From Georgenia thermotolerans (GTDB lineage Bacteria > Actinomycetota > Actinomycetes > Actinomycetales > Actinomycetaceae): a stretch of 64,000 bases of DNA. Below are positions 1 through 10,344 of the stretch, piece by piece (the first letter of the stretch is position 1; the number at the start of each line of letters is the position of its first letter). The stretch is taken from the NCBI RefSeq assembly GCF_009193185.1, contig NZ_VUKF01000002.1, forward strand, positions 62,001 to 126,000, in the 5' to 3' direction. The translations under genes and the position numbers were made by a program. The notes beneath the pieces were generated by a model, which saw nothing but the letters and a program-made list of their open reading frames with translations, ran no database searches and was not told where the DNA came from.

Positions 1-1
1 C

Positions 2-382
2 CTGGCCTACTGGCGCGGGCAGGACTGGTGGGGGGTGGGGCCCGGAGCGCACAGCCACGTCGGCGGCGTGCGGTGGTGGAACGTCAAGCACCCGCGCACC
101 TACGCCCACCGCCTCGAGCAGGGTCTGAGCCCGGCCGCCGGGCGAGAGGTGCTCGACGACGCCACCCGCGAGCTCGAGCGCGTCATGCTCGGTGTGCGCC
201 TCGCCGAGGGGCTCGAGCTGGCCCCGGGCACCGGCGCCGTGCCCGAGCACCTGCGCCCCGTCGTGGCCGACCTCATCGGCCAGGGCCTGATCGACTTCGC
301 CGCCGCCCGCCACGGGCGCATCGCGCTGACGCTGCGGGGCCGACTGCTCGCCGACGTCGTCGTCCGGGCCCTGACGGACTGA
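2..382 (+). CDS. hemW: HemW-like radical SAM protein, C-terminal part
   Basis: The frame is open from the window edge and ends in TGA, giving the last 126 residues of a longer protein. The segment GVGPGAHSHV near the start and the following region with NVKHPRTYAHRL match the C-terminal part of HemW, the heme chaperone of the coproporphyrinogen III oxidase-like radical SAM family. The last 60 residues look like the small winged-helix tail of that family. The radical SAM CxxxCxxC motif lies upstream of the window and cannot be checked. The position before DUF3097 and hrcA is the usual actinobacterial order and supports the call. Confidence 0.85.
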   Translation: MAYWRGQDWWGVGPGAHSHVGGVRWWNVKHPRTYAHRLEQGLSPAAGREVLDDATRELERVMLGVRLAEGLELAPGTGAVPEHLRPVVADLIGQGLIDFAAARHGRIALTLRGRLLADVVVRALTD

Positions 383-427
383 CCCGACGGACTGGCGGGC
401 CGCCGGGGCCGGCGCCTCCGCGCCCGC

Positions 428-1315
428 TCACTCCGGCACCGCGGTGACGAAGTCGATGAGCTCCTCCATCCGCCCGAGCAGGGCGGGGGAGAGGTCCTTG
501 TAGGAGCGCACCGTGCCGAGGATGCGCTTCCACCCCTGGGCGATGTCGGCCTGGTCGGCGTGCGGCCAGCCCAGGCCGGCGAGCGTGCCGACCTTGATGT
601 CGGTCCCGCGCGGGACCCGCGGCCACTCCCGCAGCCCCACCCGCTCGGGGCGCACCGCCTGCCACACGTCCACGTAGGGGTGGCCCAGCACGAGCACGTG
701 CGCGCCCGCCGCGCCGGCGGTCACCTTGGCCGCGATGCGCGACTCCTTCGACCCCGGCACCAGGTGGTCCACCAGCACCCCGGCGCGCCGGGACGGGCCG
801 GGCCGGAAGTCGCGCAGCACCGCCTCGAGGTTGTCCACGCCGTCGAGCAGCTCGACGACGACGCCCTCCACCCGCAGGTCGTCGCCCCAGACCTTCTCCA
901 CCAGCTCGGCGTCGTGGCGGCCCTCGACGTAGATGCGCGAGGCCCGCGCCACCCGGGCGCGCTGCTGCTCCACGGCGATCGAGCCCGACGCCGTGAGCCG
1001 GCGCCCGCCGGCCGTCACCGGCCCGCGCGGCGCGGCGGCCCGGGCCGGCGGGACCAGCCGCACCGGCTTGCCGTCCACCCAGAAGCCGGCCCCCAGCGGG
1101 AAGGTCCGAGTGCGGCCCTTGCGGTCCTCGAGCACCACGACGTGCATCCCGCCGGACTTCTCCACCCGGACCACCGCCCCGACCCAGCCGGTCTGCACCT
1201 CCTCGACCACCAGGCCCTTGTCGGCCGGCTGGTCGCGGGTGGTGGGACGGTGGGCGAAGGCCCCGGCGCGGTGGGGGTCGGAGGCGAGGACGTCGGATCC
1301 GTAGCGGTCGTTCAC
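428..1315 (-). CDS. DUF3097 family protein
   Basis: A 295-residue protein, convergent with hemW and divergent from hrcA. It has the features I associate with DUF3097: an N-terminal SH3-like stretch (GWVGAVVRVEKSGG), a central segment around YVEGRHDAELVEKVWGDDL that resembles a TOPRIM-like core, and a basic end. The function of the family is not established; the TOPRIM-like segment hints at nucleic-acid binding, which is inference. There are no signal peptide or membrane segments. The GTG start is chosen because a TAACCT box lies exactly 6 nt upstream, so the mRNA is probably leaderless. Confidence 0.85.
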   Translation of the reverse strand: MNDRYGSDVLASDPHRAGAFAHRPTTRDQPADKGLVVEEVQTGWVGAVVRVEKSGGMHVVVLEDRKGRTRTFPLGAGFWVDGKPVRLVPPARAAAPRGPVTAGGRRLTASGSIAVEQQRARVARASRIYVEGRHDAELVEKVWGDDLRVEGVVVELLDGVDNLEAVLRDFRPGPSRRAGVLVDHLVPGSKESRIAAKVTAGAAGAHVLVLGHPYVDVWQAVRPERVGLREWPRVPRGTDIKVGTLAGLGWPHADQADIAQGWKRILGTVRSYKDLSPALLGRMEELIDFVTAVPE

Positions 1316-1321
1316 CCAGGC

Positions 1322-1327
1322 AGGTTA
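1322..1327 (-). promoter_or_regulatory. Leaderless -10 box for DUF3097 gene
   Basis: On the reverse strand TAACCT is followed by 6 nt and then the GTG start at 1315. This is the spacing of actinobacterial leaderless promoters. No clear -35 box was seen. Confidence 0.55.
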
Positions 1328-1376
1328 AGGAGGTGTGCGGACCGCCACGACGCGCCCCGCCGCCCGGCGAGTAGAA

Positions 1377-1403
1377 TTAGCACTCAGCACCACGGAGTGC
1401 TAC
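1377..1403 (+). promoter_or_regulatory. CIRCE operator (HrcA binding site)
   Basis: TTAGCACTC, 9 nt spacer, GAGTGCTAC: the CIRCE palindrome with one mismatch in the last base of the right arm. It lies 105 nt upstream of hrcA, so HrcA should repress its own operon with dnaJ and release it on heat shock. This is the only CIRCE copy I saw in the window. Confidence 0.95.
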
Positions 1404-1508
1404 GTGCCGACCACCGGCGGCCCGGCGCGCGGGGCCCGCACACCCGGGCGTGCCGCTGGCCCGCGCGCGTGGCGCGGTGACGCACACTGACCGCGGGAGG
1501 AGGAAGAC

Positions 1509-2528
1509 ATGAGCGACGAGCGCCGCCTGGAGGTTCTGCAGGCGATCGTGCAGGACTACGTCAGCACGCGTGAGCCGGTGGGCTCCCGTGTGCTCGTCGA
1601 GCGCCACCAGCTCGGCGTCTCCCCGGCCACCATCCGCAACGACATGGCGGCGCTGGAGGAGGCCGGGTACATCGCCCAGCCCCACACCTCGGCCGGGCGG
1701 GTGCCCACCGACAAGGGCTACCGCGCCTTCGTCGACCAGATCGCCACGCTCAAGCCGCTCTCGGTGGCCGAGCGGCACGCCATCCAGGAGCTGCTCGACC
1801 ACGCCGTCGACCTCGACGACGTCGTCGAGCGCACCGTGCGCCTGCTCGCCCAGCTCACCCACCAGGTCGCCGTCGTGCAGTACCCGTCGCTGAGCCGCTC
1901 GGCGCTGCGCCACCTCGAGCTCGTCCCGCTGAGCCCGCACCGCCTGCTCGTCGTCATCATCACCGACGCCGGCCGGGTCGAGCAGCGTACGGTGGACACC
2001 CCGGCCGAGATCTCCCCCGGCGTCATCGCCGAGCTGCGCGCCCGGCTCAACGTCGTCAGCGCCGGGCGGCGCCTCAAGGCGATCGTCGGCCCGCTGGCCG
2101 GCCTGCCCGAGCAGTTCGCGCCCGAGCACCGCCACCTCGTGGAGGCGGTGAGCCGGGAGCTGCTCGACACCCTCCACGAGGAGTCCGAGGAGCGCCTGGT
2201 CATGGCCGGCACCGCGAACCTCGCGCGCGCCGACCTGGACTTCACCCGGACCATCGGCCCGGTCCTCGAGGCGCTCGAGGAGCAGGTGGTGCTGCTCAAG
2301 CTCTTCTCCGAGATGGAGGAGGACGCCGTCGCCGTGCGCATCGGGACGGAGAACCACCACGAGGGGCTCGTCGAGGCGTCGATCGTCGCGAGCACCTACG
2401 GTGGGACCGGCCCGGAGGAGGGCGTCGCCCGCCTCGGGGTCCTCGGCCCCACGCGGATGGACTACCCCGGCACCATGGCCGCCGTGCGGGCCGTGGCCCG
2501 GTACCTGTCGCGGATCCTCGCCGGGTGA
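1509..2528 (+). CDS. hrcA: Heat-inducible transcription repressor HrcA
   Basis: A 339-residue protein of normal HrcA length. The N-terminal winged helix is visible ([20 protein letters not shown], then [15 protein letters not shown] at about residues 20-60). It is followed by the GAF-like and inserted dimerisation region typical of the family, ending near [20 protein letters not shown]. The ATG has a GGGAGGAGG-type Shine-Dalgarno just upstream. The CIRCE site upstream and dnaJ downstream form the classical class I heat-shock unit; groEL and dnaK are not in the window. Confidence 0.97.
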   Translation: MSDERRLEVLQAIVQDYVSTREPVGSRVLVERHQLGVSPATIRNDMAALEEAGYIAQPHTSAGRVPTDKGYRAFVDQIATLKPLSVAERHAIQELLDHAVDLDDVVERTVRLLAQLTHQVAVVQYPSLSRSALRHLELVPLSPHRLLVVIITDAGRVEQRTVDTPAEISPGVIAELRARLNVVSAGRRLKAIVGPLAGLPEQFAPEHRHLVEAVSRELLDTLHEESEERLVMAGTANLARADLDFTRTIGPVLEALEEQVVLLKLFSEMEEDAVAVRIGTENHHEGLVEASIVASTYGGTGPEEGVARLGVLGPTRMDYPGTMAAVRAVARYLSRILAG

Positions 2529-2616
2529 CCGCGCCCGGCGGTCCGCCGCCGGGCGGCGCGCCCCCAATCCCGCCCCACCGACCCGAAGACTTCAGCCCCC
2601 AGCAGAGAGTGACGTG

Positions 2617-3735
2617 GTGAACGACTACTACGAGATCCTCGGCGTGTCCCGCCAGGCGAGCCCGGAGGAGATCAAGAAGGCCTACCGCAAGCTGGCCCGC
2701 AAGCTCCACCCGGACGTCGCCGGCCCGGACGCCGAGGACAAGTTCAAGGAGGTCACCCGCGCCTACGAGGTGCTCTCGAACCCCGAGAAGCGCCAGATGT
2801 ACGACCTGGGCGGGGAGGGGGCCTTCTCCGGCGCCGGGGGCGCGGGGGCCGGGTTCGGCTTCCAGGACATCTTCGAGACCTTCTTCGGCGCCGCCGCCGG
2901 CGCCCCGCGCGGGCCCGTGCCCCGCGGCCGGCGCGGCCAGGACGCGCTCGTGCGCCTGGACATCGACCTGTCCGAGGCCGTCTTCGGCGCCACCCGCGAG
3001 CTCCAGGTGGACACCGCCGTCATCTGCCCCACCTGCAACGGCACCTGCTGCCGGCCCGGCACCCACCCGCAGACCTGCGAGGTGTGCCACGGGCGCGGCT
3101 CCGTCCAGCGGGTCACCCGCTCCTTCCTCGGCCAGGTCATGTCGACGACGGCGTGCTCGGCCTGCCAGGGCCACGGCACGATCATCCCCGACCCCTGCCA
3201 GGACTGCGCCGGCGAGGGCCGCGTGCGCACCCGCCGCACCCTGCGCGTGGAGGTGCCCGCCGGCGTCGACTCCGGCACCCGCATCCGCATGTCCGGCCAG
3301 GGCGAGGTCGGCCCCGGCGGCGGGCCCGCCGGCGACCTGTACGTCGAGATCCGCGAGCGGCCGCACCCGGTGTTCGTCCGCCGCGGCGACGACCTGCACT
3401 GCACCATGGCCATCCCCATGACCGCCGCCGCCCTGGGCACCGTGCTCCAGCTCGACACCCTCGACGGCTCCCGCGAGATCGATGTCGAGCCCGGCACCCA
3501 GCCCGAGCAGGTCGTCACCCTGCGCGACCTGGGGGTGGGCCACCTCAACCGCGCCGGCCGCGGGGACCTGCACGTCCACCTCGACGTCCAGGTGCCCACC
3601 CGGCTCGACGACCGCCAGCGCGAGCTGCTCGCCGAGCTCGCCGCGCTGCGCGGGGAGGAGCAGCCCGAGCCCCGGCTGGCCGCCACCGGCAGCGGGGTCT
3701 TCTCCAAGCTCCGCGACAAGCTCGCCGGCCGCTGA
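2617..3735 (+). CDS. dnaJ: Chaperone protein DnaJ
   Basis: A 372-residue type I J-protein, co-chaperone of DnaK. It has a J domain with HPD at residues 31-33, a Gly/Phe-rich linker (about 70-105), and a zinc-binding domain (about 137-200) with four Cys pairs; the first is CPTCNGTC rather than the usual CxxCxGxG. Substrate-binding beta domains and a dimerisation tail follow. The frame is open much further upstream. I chose the second of two adjacent GTG codons because it gives the usual start [11 protein letters not shown] and lies about 7 nt after an AGAGAG Shine-Dalgarno. It lies 88 nt after hrcA, as expected for dnaJ2 of Actinobacteria. Confidence 0.95.
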   Translation: MNDYYEILGVSRQASPEEIKKAYRKLARKLHPDVAGPDAEDKFKEVTRAYEVLSNPEKRQMYDLGGEGAFSGAGGAGAGFGFQDIFETFFGAAAGAPRGPVPRGRRGQDALVRLDIDLSEAVFGATRELQVDTAVICPTCNGTCCRPGTHPQTCEVCHGRGSVQRVTRSFLGQVMSTTACSACQGHGTIIPDPCQDCAGEGRVRTRRTLRVEVPAGVDSGTRIRMSGQGEVGPGGGPAGDLYVEIRERPHPVFVRRGDDLHCTMAIPMTAAALGTVLQLDTLDGSREIDVEPGTQPEQVVTLRDLGVGHLNRAGRGDLHVHLDVQVPTRLDDRQRELLAELAALRGEEQPEPRLAATGSGVFSKLRDKLAGR

Positions 3736-3754
3736 GCCGGCCGGGCACCGAGCG

Positions 3755-4567
3755 ATGACCACCGCCGTCTTCCACGCCGCCGGCCTGCTCGACGGCGTGA
3801 GCCCGGGTGCCGTCGTCACCCTCACCGGCGCCGAGGCGCGCCACGCCGCCACGGTGCGGCGCCTGCGCCCCGGCGAGGCGGTCGACCTCGTCGACGGCGC
3901 CGGGCTGCGCGCCGGGGGCACCGTCACCGCGGCGGCCAAGGACGCGCTGAGCGTCGCCGTGGACCGGGTCACCCGCGAGCCGGCGCCGCCCGTGCGGCTC
4001 GTCCTCGTCCAGGCGCTCGCCAAGGGCGGGCGCGACGAGCAGGCCGTGGAGACGGCCACCGAGCTCGGCGTCGACGCCGTCGTGCCGTGGCAGGCGGACC
4101 GCTCGGTCTCGGTCTGGAGCGGCGCGAAGGTGGCCCGGGGCCGGGAGCGGTGGGCCGCCGTCGCCCTCGCCGCCGCCAAGCAGTCCCGCCGGGCCTGGGT
4201 GCCCGAGGTGCGCGAGCCGGTCCCGACCACGCGCCTGGTGGCGGTCGTGGGGGAGTCCGTCGGCGGGGGTGGGGCGGTGCTCGTGCTGCACGAGCAGGCC
4301 ACGACCCCGCTCGCGGCGGCGCACCTGCCGGCGGTCCCCGCCGGGCCGGCCACCGGGGCGGCGGGCGAGGCCCCCGCCCCGGGTGACGGCGCGCCCGAGG
4401 TGCTCGTCGTCGTCGGCCCCGAGGGCGGCATCACCGACGCCGAGGTGGCCGCGCTCGAGGCCGCCGGGGCGCAGCCGGTGCTCCTCGGCCCGCACGTGCT
4501 GCGCACCTCCACCGCCGGGCCCGCCGCCCTGGCGGTGCTCGCCCAGCGGCTCGGCCGCTGGGGCTGA
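3755..4567 (+). CDS. rsmE: 16S rRNA (uracil1498-N3)-methyltransferase RsmE
   Basis: A 270-residue SPOUT-class methyltransferase expected to methylate U1498 of 16S rRNA with SAM. An N-terminal PUA-like part carries GAEARHAATVRRLRPGEAVD. The C-terminal trefoil-knot SAM site is clear: VVVGPEGGITDAE at about residue 217 and LGPHVLRTSTAGPAAL. A short insertion rich in Ala, Gly and Pro before the knot makes it slightly longer than usual. ATG 3755 is chosen from family length; it begins 19 nt after dnaJ, so co-transcription is likely. Confidence 0.93.
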   Translation: MTTAVFHAAGLLDGVSPGAVVTLTGAEARHAATVRRLRPGEAVDLVDGAGLRAGGTVTAAAKDALSVAVDRVTREPAPPVRLVLVQALAKGGRDEQAVETATELGVDAVVPWQADRSVSVWSGAKVARGRERWAAVALAAAKQSRRAWVPEVREPVPTTRLVAVVGESVGGGGAVLVLHEQATTPLAAAHLPAVPAGPATGAAGEAPAPGDGAPEVLVVVGPEGGITDAEVAALEAAGAQPVLLGPHVLRTSTAGPAALAVLAQRLGRWG

Positions 4568-4580
4568 CCCACCGCCCGGC

Positions 4581-4610
4581 GCTCGCCCCACCACCCCGGT
4601 GGGGCGGAGC
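4581..4610 (+). terminator. Hairpin after rsmE
   Basis: CGCCCCACC (4584-4592), a 5-nt loop and GGTGGGGCG (4598-4606) form a 9-bp perfect stem, extended by GCT/AGC around a bulged G. No T tract follows. It lies 13 nt before the TATCCT box of phoH, so it probably ends the upstream transcript. Confidence 0.55.
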
Positions 4611-4685
4611 CGCCCGGGCAGATATCCTGGGGCGGTCCGCCGCCTCGCCGACCAAGGAGAGAAGCAGGGCCCCCGCGCCCGACCC

Positions 4686-5752
<1,067 letters not shown>

Positions 5753-5756
<4 letters not shown>

Positions 5757-6205
5757 GCATCGAGATCAACAACGAGTCCGGCTACGACGTCGACGGCGAG
5801 GAGTTCGCCGCCCTGGCGCGGTACGTCCTCGAGGAGATGCGGGTCCACCCGCAGGCCGAGCTGTCCATCCTCTTCGTCACCTCCGACGTCATGTCCGAGC
5901 TGCACGAGCGGTGGATGGACGAGCCCGGCCCCACCGACGTCCTGTCCTTCCCCATGGACGAGATGCGCCCGGGCCGCGCCGGGGAGGAGCCCCAGCCGGG
6001 CACCCTGGGCGACATCGTGCTGTGCCCCGAGGTGGCGGTGAAGCAGGCCCGCGACGCCGGCCACTCCACCGTCGAGGAGCTGCTGCTGCTCACCACCCAC
6101 GGGATCCTGCACCTCCTGGGCTACGACCACGCCGAGCCGGAGGAGGAGAAGGAGATGTTCGCGCTCCAGCGCCGACTGCTCCTGACCTTCCTCGCCCAGC
6201 GCTGA
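5753..6205 (+). CDS. ybeY: Endoribonuclease YbeY
   Basis: A 150-residue metal-dependent endoribonuclease involved in 16S rRNA 3-prime maturation and ribosome quality control. The zinc-binding signature [11 protein letters not shown] is at about residues 116-126, with the preceding [10 protein letters not shown] motif at about 62. The GTG start overlaps the phoH stop (GTGA), indicating translational coupling. Its place between phoH and the corC-era pair is the standard actinobacterial arrangement. Confidence 0.96.
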
Positions 6206-6215
6206 GGCGGCGGGC

Positions 6216-7538
6216 GTGGACGGTTTGATCGACAACGTCCCGGTGGGCGCCATGGCGCTGCTGGCGCTGATCGGCGTCGCGGTGGGCGCGACCCTCAGCG
6301 CCGGCGAGAGCGCCCTGGTACGCATCACCCGCACCCACGCGGGGGAGCTGCAGGCCTCCGGGCACCGCAACGGCGCCGCCGTCGTCGCGCTCGTGGCGCG
6401 GCGCGAGGTCGCCCTGCGCGCCGTGGCGTTCGTCCGGGTCCTCGCGGACATGACCGCCGCCGTGGCGGTCACCCTCCTCGTCGCCGACCTGCTGCCGCGC
6501 TGGTGGCAGGTGCTGCTGGTGGCGGTCGCGGTGACGGCGCTGCTGCTCGCCGTCGTCGTCGGGGTCAGCCCCCGCCGGCTGGGGCGGCGCAACCCCGACC
6601 GGGTGCTGCTCGTGCTGGCGCCGGCGATGAACGTCCTCGCCGGGATCGGGACGGCGCTGGGCCGGGTCGGCGCGGCGCTCACCCCCGGCTCCCCGCGCAC
6701 CGAGAGCGAGCAGCGCGAGGAGCACCAGGAGGAGCTGCGCGACATGGTCGACCGCGTCAGCGAGTCCGACCAGATCGAGGAGGAGGAACGCGAGCTCCTC
6801 CAGTCCGTCTTCGAGCTCGGCCGCACCCTCACCCGCGAGGTCATGGTCCCGCGCACGGACATGGTCACCATCGACGCCGACGAGCCGCTGGACAGGGCCA
6901 TCACCCTGTTCACCCGCTCGGGCTACTCCCGCGTGCCGGTGGTGGGGGAGTCCACCGACGACCTGCGCGGGGTGCTCTACCTCAAGGACGTCATGCGGCG
7001 GGTCCACCACCGCAACGACACCTCCGGGCTGACCGTCGCCGACGTCATGCGCGAGCCGGTGTTCGTGCCGGAGACCAAGCTCATCGACGACCTGCTGCGC
7101 GAGATGCAGGCCGACAGCATCCACATCGCCATGGTGGTCGACGAGTACGGCGGCATCGCCGGCCTGGTCACCATCGAGGACCTGCTCGAGGAGCTGGTCG
7201 GGGAGATGGTCGACGAGCACGACCGCGCCGAGCCCGAGGTCGAGCCCCTCGACGACGGCGTGGTGCGGGTGCCCGCGCGCCTGCCCGTCGACGAGCTCGG
7301 CGAGCTGTTCGGGCTGGAGATCCACGACGACGACGTCGACTCCGCCGGCGGGCTGCTCGCCAAGGCCCTGGGCAAGGTGCCGCTGCCGGGCGCGGAGGTG
7401 GACGTCCTGGGTCTGCACCTGGTGGCCGAGCGGGCCGAGGGCCGCCGGCGCCGCATCTCCACCATCCTCGCCTCCCGCGCGCCCGAGCCCGCGGAGGGCA
7501 CCGACTTTTCCGACGACGAGGCGCAGGTGCACCGATGA
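6216..7538 (+). CDS. CNNM/CorC-type transporter with CBS domains
   Basis: A 440-residue hemolysin C/CorC family protein. The N-terminal DUF21 region (residues 1-150) has three to four hydrophobic segments and sits in the cytoplasmic membrane. A CBS pair follows (about 205-325, with MVPRTDMVTID and MVVDEYGGIAGLVTIED), then a CorC_HlyC domain to about 425. Family members are linked to magnesium and cobalt efflux; the substrate here is inferred. The GTG start lies 10 nt after ybeY, and the stop overlaps the ATG of era. Confidence 0.92.
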   Translation: MDGLIDNVPVGAMALLALIGVAVGATLSAGESALVRITRTHAGELQASGHRNGAAVVALVARREVALRAVAFVRVLADMTAAVAVTLLVADLLPRWWQVLLVAVAVTALLLAVVVGVSPRRLGRRNPDRVLLVLAPAMNVLAGIGTALGRVGAALTPGSPRTESEQREEHQEELRDMVDRVSESDQIEEEERELLQSVFELGRTLTREVMVPRTDMVTIDADEPLDRAITLFTRSGYSRVPVVGESTDDLRGVLYLKDVMRRVHHRNDTSGLTVADVMREPVFVPETKLIDDLLREMQADSIHIAMVVDEYGGIAGLVTIEDLLEELVGEMVDEHDRAEPEVEPLDDGVVRVPARLPVDELGELFGLEIHDDDVDSAGGLLAKALGKVPLPGAEVDVLGLHLVAERAEGRRRRISTILASRAPEPAEGTDFSDDEAQVHR

Positions 7539-8515
7539 GCTTCCCTTCCGACGACGAGCTCATGGCCGGGCCCAACGCCCTGGAGCCGCACCTCATCGGC
7601 CACGACTGGCCCGAGGACTTCCGGGCGGGCTTCGCCTGCCTGGTGGGCCGGCCCAACGCCGGCAAGTCCACGCTCACCAACGCCCTGGTGGGCCAGAAGG
7701 TCGCCATCACCTCCGGGCGCCCGCAGACCACCCGGCACACCGTGCGCGGGGTGGTGCACCGCGAGCACGGCCAGCTGGTGCTGGTGGACACCCCCGGCCT
7801 GCACCGCCCGCGCACCCTGCTCGGCCAGCGGCTCAACGACCTCGTGCGCGAGACCCTCGCCGAGGTCGACGTCATCGTCTTCTGCCTGCCCGCCGACGAG
7901 AAGATCGGCCCGGGCGACCGGTTCATCGCCCGCGAGCTGACCCAGCAACGCACCCCGGTGATCGCCGTCGCGACCAAGGCCGACAAGGTCTCCCGCGCGG
8001 ACCTGGCGGCGCACCTGCTGGACATCCAGGCGCTGGGCGAGTGGGCCGAGATCGTCCCGGTCTCGGCGGTGCGCGGGGAGCAGGTGGACGTCCTCACGGA
8101 CCTGCTGCTGGCCCGGATGCCGCTGTCCCCGCCGCTGTACCCCTCGGGCGAGCTGACCGACGAGCCGGAGAACGTCATGATCGCCGAGCTCGTCCGCGAG
8201 GCCGCGCTCGAGGGCGTGCGCGACGAGCTGCCGCACTCCCTGGCCGTGGTGGTCGAGGAGGTCACCGAGCGGCCCCGGGAGAAGGGCGACCAGCGCCCGC
8301 CGCTGCTCGACGTCCGGGTCGACATCTACGTCGAGCGAGACTCCCAGAAGGCCATCGTCATCGGCCGCGGCGGCTCCCGGCTGCGGGAGGTGGGCACGCG
8401 GGCGCGCCACGGCATCGAGGCGCTGCTCGGCGCTCGGGTGTACCTCGACCTCCACGTGCGGGTGGCCAAGGACTGGCAGCGCGACCCCAAGCTGCTCCAG
8501 CGCCTGGGGTTCTGA
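7535..8515 (+). CDS. era: GTPase Era
   Basis: A 326-residue ribosome-assembly GTPase that binds the 3-prime end of 16S rRNA. G1 GRPNAGKST (residues 38-46), G3 VDTPGLH and G4 TKAD are intact. The C-terminal KH domain carries IVIGRGGSRLREVG, which places the RNA-binding loop near residue 275. About 20 extra N-terminal residues precede the G domain, common in Actinobacteria. ATGA overlap with the CBS protein gene shows coupling. The first of the dispersed 19-bp repeat arrays begins 17 nt after its stop. Confidence 0.97.
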   Translation: MSFPSDDELMAGPNALEPHLIGHDWPEDFRAGFACLVGRPNAGKSTLTNALVGQKVAITSGRPQTTRHTVRGVVHREHGQLVLVDTPGLHRPRTLLGQRLNDLVRETLAEVDVIVFCLPADEKIGPGDRFIARELTQQRTPVIAVATKADKVSRADLAAHLLDIQALGEWAEIVPVSAVRGEQVDVLTDLLLARMPLSPPLYPSGELTDEPENVMIAELVREAALEGVRDELPHSLAVVVEEVTERPREKGDQRPPLLDVRVDIYVERDSQKAIVIGRGGSRLREVGTRARHGIEALLGARVYLDLHVRVAKDWQRDPKLLQRLGF

Positions 8516-8532
8516 CCCCCCGCCCCCGCGGC

Positions 8533-8595
8533 GAGACGTCAAGTCGGGCGTGAGACGTCAAGTCGGGCGCGAGAGGTCAAGTTGTGCGCGAGAGG
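8533..8595 (+). repeat. 19-bp tandem repeat array, copy A
   Basis: Three units of 19 bp with core GAGACGTCAAG (8533, 8552, 8571; the third reads GAGAGG), then a partial fourth. The array starts 17 nt after the era stop behind a C-rich spacer. The same unit recurs at 31435, 33167, 40981 and 51006. Confidence 0.9.
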
Positions 8596-8690
8596 ACGCG
8601 CGCGTCGACGTCCTGCGGCCCCGCGTAGCGGGCGAGCGCCGTGTGGGCGGCGCCACCGACCCCGCTCCCGGGCGGTGTGGCGCGACCAAC

Positions 8691-8696
8691 TACCCT
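8691..8696 (+). promoter_or_regulatory. Leaderless -10 box for hydrolase gene
   Basis: TACCCT ends 7 nt before GTG 8704, and no Shine-Dalgarno is visible. This fits leaderless transcription. Confidence 0.55.
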
Positions 8697-8703
8697 TGCC
8701 CAG

Positions 8704-10206
8704 GTGAGATACCGGCGGCTGGCGGCGACCATCGTCGTCGTCCTGCTTCTCGGGCTGGTCGGCACCGTGGCCGGCCCCGGGTGGAACCCGCGTCCGCTGG
8801 GCCACACCATCGTCCCGGAGACCGCCGACACCGCCATCGGCTCGGACGCGCTGACCCCGCCGGTGGGCACCTTCGAGGTCCACCGGCAGGTCGTGGACGT
8901 CCGGGTGGAGGACGGGGTGAGCGTCAAGGCCACGATCGCCTCGCCGGTCGGTGCGCGCGGCCTGCGCCCCGGCGTGGTCTTCATGCACGGCGCGGGCACC
9001 GCGACCCACGAGAACTTCGCCGACATCACCACCGACCTGGCCAGCGCCGGCATCGTCACGCTGGTCCCGGACAAGCGCACCGACACCTACACCACCCGCG
9101 ACCGCAACTATGTCGCCATGGCGGCCGACTACCTCGACTCGCTCGAGGTGCTGCGCCGGTGGCCCGGCGTCGACCCCGGCCGGGTCGGCGTCTACGGCGA
9201 GAGCGAGGGCGCCATGTCGGCCCCGATCGCCGCCGCCCACAACCCCGACGTCGCCTTCGTCGTCCTCGTCTCCGCGCCGGTGCTGCCCATCCGCGAGCAG
9301 GGCGCCTTCGCCGCCGACACCTACCTGCGCGAGGTCGGCGTCCCCGACCGGCTCCTGCGGGCCATCCCGCGGCTCGTCGGCGGGCAGTTCCCCGGCGGCG
9401 GCTTCGAGTACTTCGACTTCGACGTCTCGCCCTACCAGCAGCGCATGCGGCAGCCGGTCCTCCTGGTCTACGGCACCGCGGACGCCTCGATGCCGATCGT
9501 CCAGGGGGCGGAGCGGCTCCTCGCCGACCTCGCGGCCGCCCACAACGACCAGTACACGATCCGGTACTACCACGGGGCCAACCACGGCATCCGGGTCGAC
9601 GGCCAGCTCGCCCCGCACTTCACCGAGGACCTCGCCCGGTGGGTGCAGGGGCTGCCGGACACGGCGTCCGCCGAGCCCCGCGTCGCCGGGGCGGAGCCGG
9701 TCCAGCAGTTCCGCGCCGGCCCCGTCGCCAACCCGCGCTGGTACGCCAGCGGCGACATGATCGTGCTGACCCTCGTCGCCGGCTTCGGCCTGCTCGTCCT
9801 CGGGCTGCTCGCCTGGGCGGGCGGCCAGCTCCCGCGCCTGTGGGGCCGGCCGGCCTCGACGACGGCGCCCCCCGTGGGTCGCTACACCCTCGCCCTGGCC
9901 CTCGCCACGGTGGCCACCTGGGTGATCTTCGTGGCCTACCTCGCCGGCGTGGCCGACCTCGCGCTGAACTACCGCACCAACGCCCTGTTCGTCCAGGGCG
10001 GATGGATCGCCGTGCAGGCCGTGGGCATCCTCGCCGCGACGATGCTCGTGCTCACCGTGACCGCCGCGTGGCGGCAGGCCCGGGCCCGGCGCGGCAGCGT
10101 GGTGATGGGCCGCGTCGGCTGGCTCGCCGTCGCCTGCACCGTGCTCGGCTGCGTGGTGCTCCTGCTCTCCGCCGCCTACTGGGGCGTGTACCCGGCGGTG
10201 CCCTGA
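8704..10206 (+). CDS. Membrane-anchored alpha/beta hydrolase
   Basis: A 500-residue protein. An N-terminal membrane anchor or signal (residues 8-24) is followed by an alpha/beta hydrolase domain with the nucleophile elbow GESEG (Ser at about 167), an oxyanion-type segment VVFMHGAGTATHENF, and a likely catalytic His in YYHGANHGIRVDG. The C-terminal 150 residues hold four hydrophobic helices. The domain resembles dienelactone hydrolase/prolyl oligopeptidase-type enzymes; the substrate is unknown and it should act outside the membrane. It opens the region inserted between era and leuA. The GTG start is taken from the upstream TACCCT box and the anchor. Confidence 0.8.
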   Translation: MRYRRLAATIVVVLLLGLVGTVAGPGWNPRPLGHTIVPETADTAIGSDALTPPVGTFEVHRQVVDVRVEDGVSVKATIASPVGARGLRPGVVFMHGAGTATHENFADITTDLASAGIVTLVPDKRTDTYTTRDRNYVAMAADYLDSLEVLRRWPGVDPGRVGVYGESEGAMSAPIAAAHNPDVAFVVLVSAPVLPIREQGAFAADTYLREVGVPDRLLRAIPRLVGGQFPGGGFEYFDFDVSPYQQRMRQPVLLVYGTADASMPIVQGAERLLADLAAAHNDQYTIRYYHGANHGIRVDGQLAPHFTEDLARWVQGLPDTASAEPRVAGAEPVQQFRAGPVANPRWYASGDMIVLTLVAGFGLLVLGLLAWAGGQLPRLWGRPASTTAPPVGRYTLALALATVATWVIFVAYLAGVADLALNYRTNALFVQGGWIAVQAVGILAATMLVLTVTAAWRQARARRGSVVMGRVGWLAVACTVLGCVVLLLSAAYWGVYPAVP

Positions 10207-10344
10207 CGTCGCCGGCCCGCCGGCCCGCCGCCCGGCCGCCCCGGTGCGTGACGCCCGGGATCCGGGCCGCGCCACGGACGGACGGCCGGGGAACGGAACC
10301 GGAAGGCGTGGCACGCTGTGACCCAACCGATCGAGAGGGAACGG

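Noticed and set aside
28-447. A 139-codon forward frame overlapping hemW
   Set aside because: Arg/Pro-rich shadow of the hemW reading frame.
2296-4572. A 758-codon reverse-strand frame over hrcA, dnaJ and rsmE
   Set aside because: The three forward genes are unmistakable; the reverse frame has shadow composition and no domain.
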